Below, piece after piece: positions 13,980 to 15,343 of a stretch of DNA of 15,343 nt. The notes beneath the pieces were generated by a model, which worked only from the letters and a program-made list of their open reading frames with translations, made no database searches and had not been told where the DNA came from. Source of the DNA: an uncultured Clostridia bacterium. Lineage in GTDB: Bacteria; Bacillota; Clostridia; Christensenellales; Aristaeellaceae. Location of the stretch: contig CALVTV010000116.1 in the NCBI GenBank assembly GCA_944363005.1, positions 1 to 15,343 of the forward strand. Reading direction: 5' to 3'. Both the position numbers and the translations under genes were made by a program. Numbering within the stretch: the stretch's first letter is position 1; each line of letters opens with the position of its first letter.

Positions 13980-14963
13980 ATGCGTTGGATTGGAATGCTC
14001 ATCCTGTTTTTGTGCCTGTTTGCCGCAAGTGCGTGCGCGGAGGATACCCCGTATTCCATACTTGCGGACACATTGCTCAAGCTCGATCCCTCCGTTGAGG
14101 TTTTCACGCAGGAAGAAGCCGACGCGCTGAGAAACGAACTGTCGGAAGCCGGGATCGACGTTCCTGAGCTTCCGGAGGGAACAATTTACAAATACGATTT
14201 CTCCCTGGATCTGCTGGAGGCTGCCTGGGGGAACTTCTATGACTGGTCCATCGAGAAAAAGCACTTGTTCGACCAGCTCATGGTGGACACGGGCCAGCTG
14301 GACGCCTGCTTCAATCTGCTTCCCGATGAACATGAAATCAGCCAGGCAGACGCCCGGGCCCTGGCATTTACCGAAATCCAAAACCGTTACGGCATCGAGC
14401 CGCAAGCGCTTGCCGCTCAAGCCGACATCGACTATTCCTATGCGCTTTCCTCCGCTCCGCCCTGTGAGCCCGCGTGGCGTTTGGGCATCGCTTTTGAGCA
14501 ACGCGTTTTTTTCGTCGAAGTGCTTGACGGAGAGGTTCATACCTGCTCCGAGTTCGTTGTCAGCGGTGATTTGGAAGAGGAATACATCGCACTTTGCGAC
14601 GAAAAAGGCGCGTTCTTTACCTGGACGCTCGAGGATAAGATGGCCTTTGCCGACAGCTTGCCCGAAAAGCTGGCGCAGGCCCAGGCATCCGGTGCGCACA
14701 TCCCCAGCCATATAGTGCTGAACGCCATCGCTAACTACGGTTTCTGCCTGCCCGGGGAAAGCGCGATCCCGCAAGACGAAGCGCTGAACATCGCCATCGA
14801 AGCGACCACAAGCGCCTTTTCTCTGGAGAACGGCTGGGAACAGACTGCGGAAATCTACTATTCCTTTTTCCGCAACGAGACACAGGGCACTGTCTGGCGC
14901 GTCATCTTCTGGAAGGCAAAGCAGGACAATTACCCCAGCGGCCTGGTTGATTTGAACGCGTAA
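13980..14963 (+). CDS. Secreted protein with duplicated PepSY-like domain, truncated by in-frame stop
   Basis: 327 residues to the first stop. A signal peptide (1-20, ACA before E21) indicates export. The mature part holds two copies of one unit: W[ST][IL]ExKxxF at 89-97 and 215-223, then I[SP]QxxA at 120-125 and 263-268, then a WRL/WRV strand block at 166 and 306. The units resemble the PepSY-like modules common in secreted proteins of gut Clostridia; function unknown. The reading frame does not end naturally: directly after TAA (14961-14963) the same frame continues with TGEVLRVEKNG and further plausible residues to a second TAA at 15036-15038. The TGEVL turn normally finishes this module, so the ancestral product was about 352 residues. 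GGGAGG lies 7 nt before the ATG. Either a recent nonsense mutation, a sequencing error or readthrough. Confidence 0.8.
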   Translation: MRWIGMLILFLCLFAASACAEDTPYSILADTLLKLDPSVEVFTQEEADALRNELSEAGIDVPELPEGTIYKYDFSLDLLEAAWGNFYDWSIEKKHLFDQLMVDTGQLDACFNLLPDEHEISQADARALAFTEIQNRYGIEPQALAAQADIDYSYALSSAPPCEPAWRLGIAFEQRVFFVEVLDGEVHTCSEFVVSGDLEEEYIALCDEKGAFFTWTLEDKMAFADSLPEKLAQAQASGAHIPSHIVLNAIANYGFCLPGESAIPQDEALNIAIEATTSAFSLENGWEQTAEIYYSFFRNETQGTVWRVIFWKAKQDNYPSGLVDLNA

Positions 14964-15038
14964 ACCGGCGAAGTGCTGCGCGTGGAAAAAAACGGCGTCT
15001 TGCCAAACGACTACATTCCCTATGTGGACCGGCTCTAA
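14961..15038 (+). pseudogene. Severed C-terminal tail of the secreted PepSY-like protein
   Basis: Starting at the internal TAA, 24 further sense codons stay in the same frame and end at TAA 15036-15038. They encode TGEVLRVEKNG and then a Pro/Tyr/Asp-containing end, as expected for the final strands of the module. There is no start codon with a ribosome site, so the tail is not a gene of its own. Confidence 0.75.
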
Positions 15039-15115
15039 GAGGCTTTTGCGCCCCATCCGCCGCAACGTTTCAAATTCCCCCTTTTGCCAACAAAGACGAA
15101 CTGCATCACGCTAAA

Positions 15116-15144
15116 AGGGACAGCTTCCAAAAGAAGCTGTCCCT
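15116..15144. terminator. Perfect 12-bp hairpin at the end of the IS element
   Basis: AGGGACAGCTTC (15116-15127) pairs perfectly with GAAGCTGTCCCT (15133-15144) around a 5-nt loop, flanked by AAAA at 15113-15116. The transposase stop overlaps its right edge. It probably contains or adjoins the terminal inverted repeat of the element and may also stop transcription arriving from either side. Confidence 0.6.
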
Positions 15145-15343
15145 CAGACCGTCAACAAAGCCCATGTTTTGCAAGTCAAAACATGGGCTTTTAGCATGCA
15201 ATGGATCCGAAAGCTGAAGCAAAAGACCTTGGCCAGCCTTTTCATATTTTGAACCGCAGCGGTCAGGAAGCATTGCTCGCGCATGTTCTGGATGCCGAGC
15301 ATGCGAGCAAAGCGCAGGCCGTGGTTTTCTTTGGCCTCCGCAA
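15144..15343 (-). mobile_element. IS1182-like transposase, C-terminal fragment cut by the window edge
   Basis: Reading leftward from 15341, 65 codons are open to TGA at 15146-15144. The product contains EAKENHGLRFARMLGIQNMR, then EQCFLTAAVQNMKRLAK, the characteristic C-terminal end of IS1182-family DDE transposases (the catalytic Glu lies just upstream of this region in the family). The rest, including the start and the other end of the element, lies beyond the window, so I cannot say whether it is intact. The last 22 codons overlap a perfect hairpin (15157-15191). The element sits about 75-105 nt past the true end of the interrupted secreted-protein gene. Confidence 0.8.
15157..15191. terminator. 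15-bp perfect hairpin inside the transposase 3' end
   Basis: AAAGCCCATGTTTTG (15157-15171) pairs perfectly with CAAAACATGGGCTTT (15177-15191) around CAAGT. T-rich sequence follows on both strands (TTTT on plus, TTTGTTG on minus). It lies within the coding end of the transposase, so it likely acts as a built-in terminator and a barrier to outside transcription. Confidence 0.7.

Overview
The window looks like chromosome of an endospore-forming, fairly GC-rich member of the Clostridia (Firmicutes). A spmA-spmB spore maturation pair gives the sporulation signal. Strong AGGAGG-type ribosome binding sites, GTG and TTG starts, classical TTGACA-N17-TACAAT promoters and Pro/Thr-rich surface-protein linkers fit that group. 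A Christensenellales-like lineage is plausible but is only an impression. No rRNA, tRNA or CRISPR array was seen.

Layout: (1) 8-1174 (+) is an imidazolonepropionase-like amidohydrolase. It converges on the next block across a hairpin that can terminate both strands (1251-1292). (2) 2983-1313 (-) is a two-gene unit, a DUF2461 protein and undecaprenyl-diphosphatase UppP, with its own promoter. (3) 5346-3121 (-) is a large membrane-anchored surface protein: signal peptide, about four CARDB/Ig-like domains, Pro/Thr linker, one membrane helix, and a charged cytoplasmic tail with three Thr motifs. (4) 6682-5604 (-) is spmA-spmB with ATGA coupling and a possible sigma-E promoter. (5) 6980-11501 (+) is a CUT1-type sugar ABC transporter operon (binding protein and two permeases, no ATPase) behind a strong promoter. 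(6) 11606-12535 (+) is a secreted ComEC-like metallo-beta-lactamase-fold protein. (7) 12899-13858 (+) is an NTF2/SnoaL-like plus degenerate GGDEF (GGVEF) protein. (8) 13980-15038 (+) is a secreted duplicated-domain protein interrupted by an in-frame TAA 25 codons before its natural end. (9) 15144 to the window end (-) is the C-terminus of an IS1182-like transposase with hairpins at its 3' end.

The most unusual block is the transporter. The binding protein has a signal peptide but no lipobox cysteine, which is odd for a presumed single-membrane Firmicute. The first permease carries an extra N-terminal module (membrane helix, roughly 200-residue beta-rich ectodomain, membrane helix) resembling sandwich domains seen in secreted pectate-lyase-type proteins. 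The second permease also has about four extra N-terminal helices. One reading is that the permease ectodomain docks the unanchored binding protein or captures polysaccharide. This is inference. A strong stem-loop between the binding-protein and permease genes probably sets their expression ratio.

All family assignments come from reading the translated sequence, without database searches.
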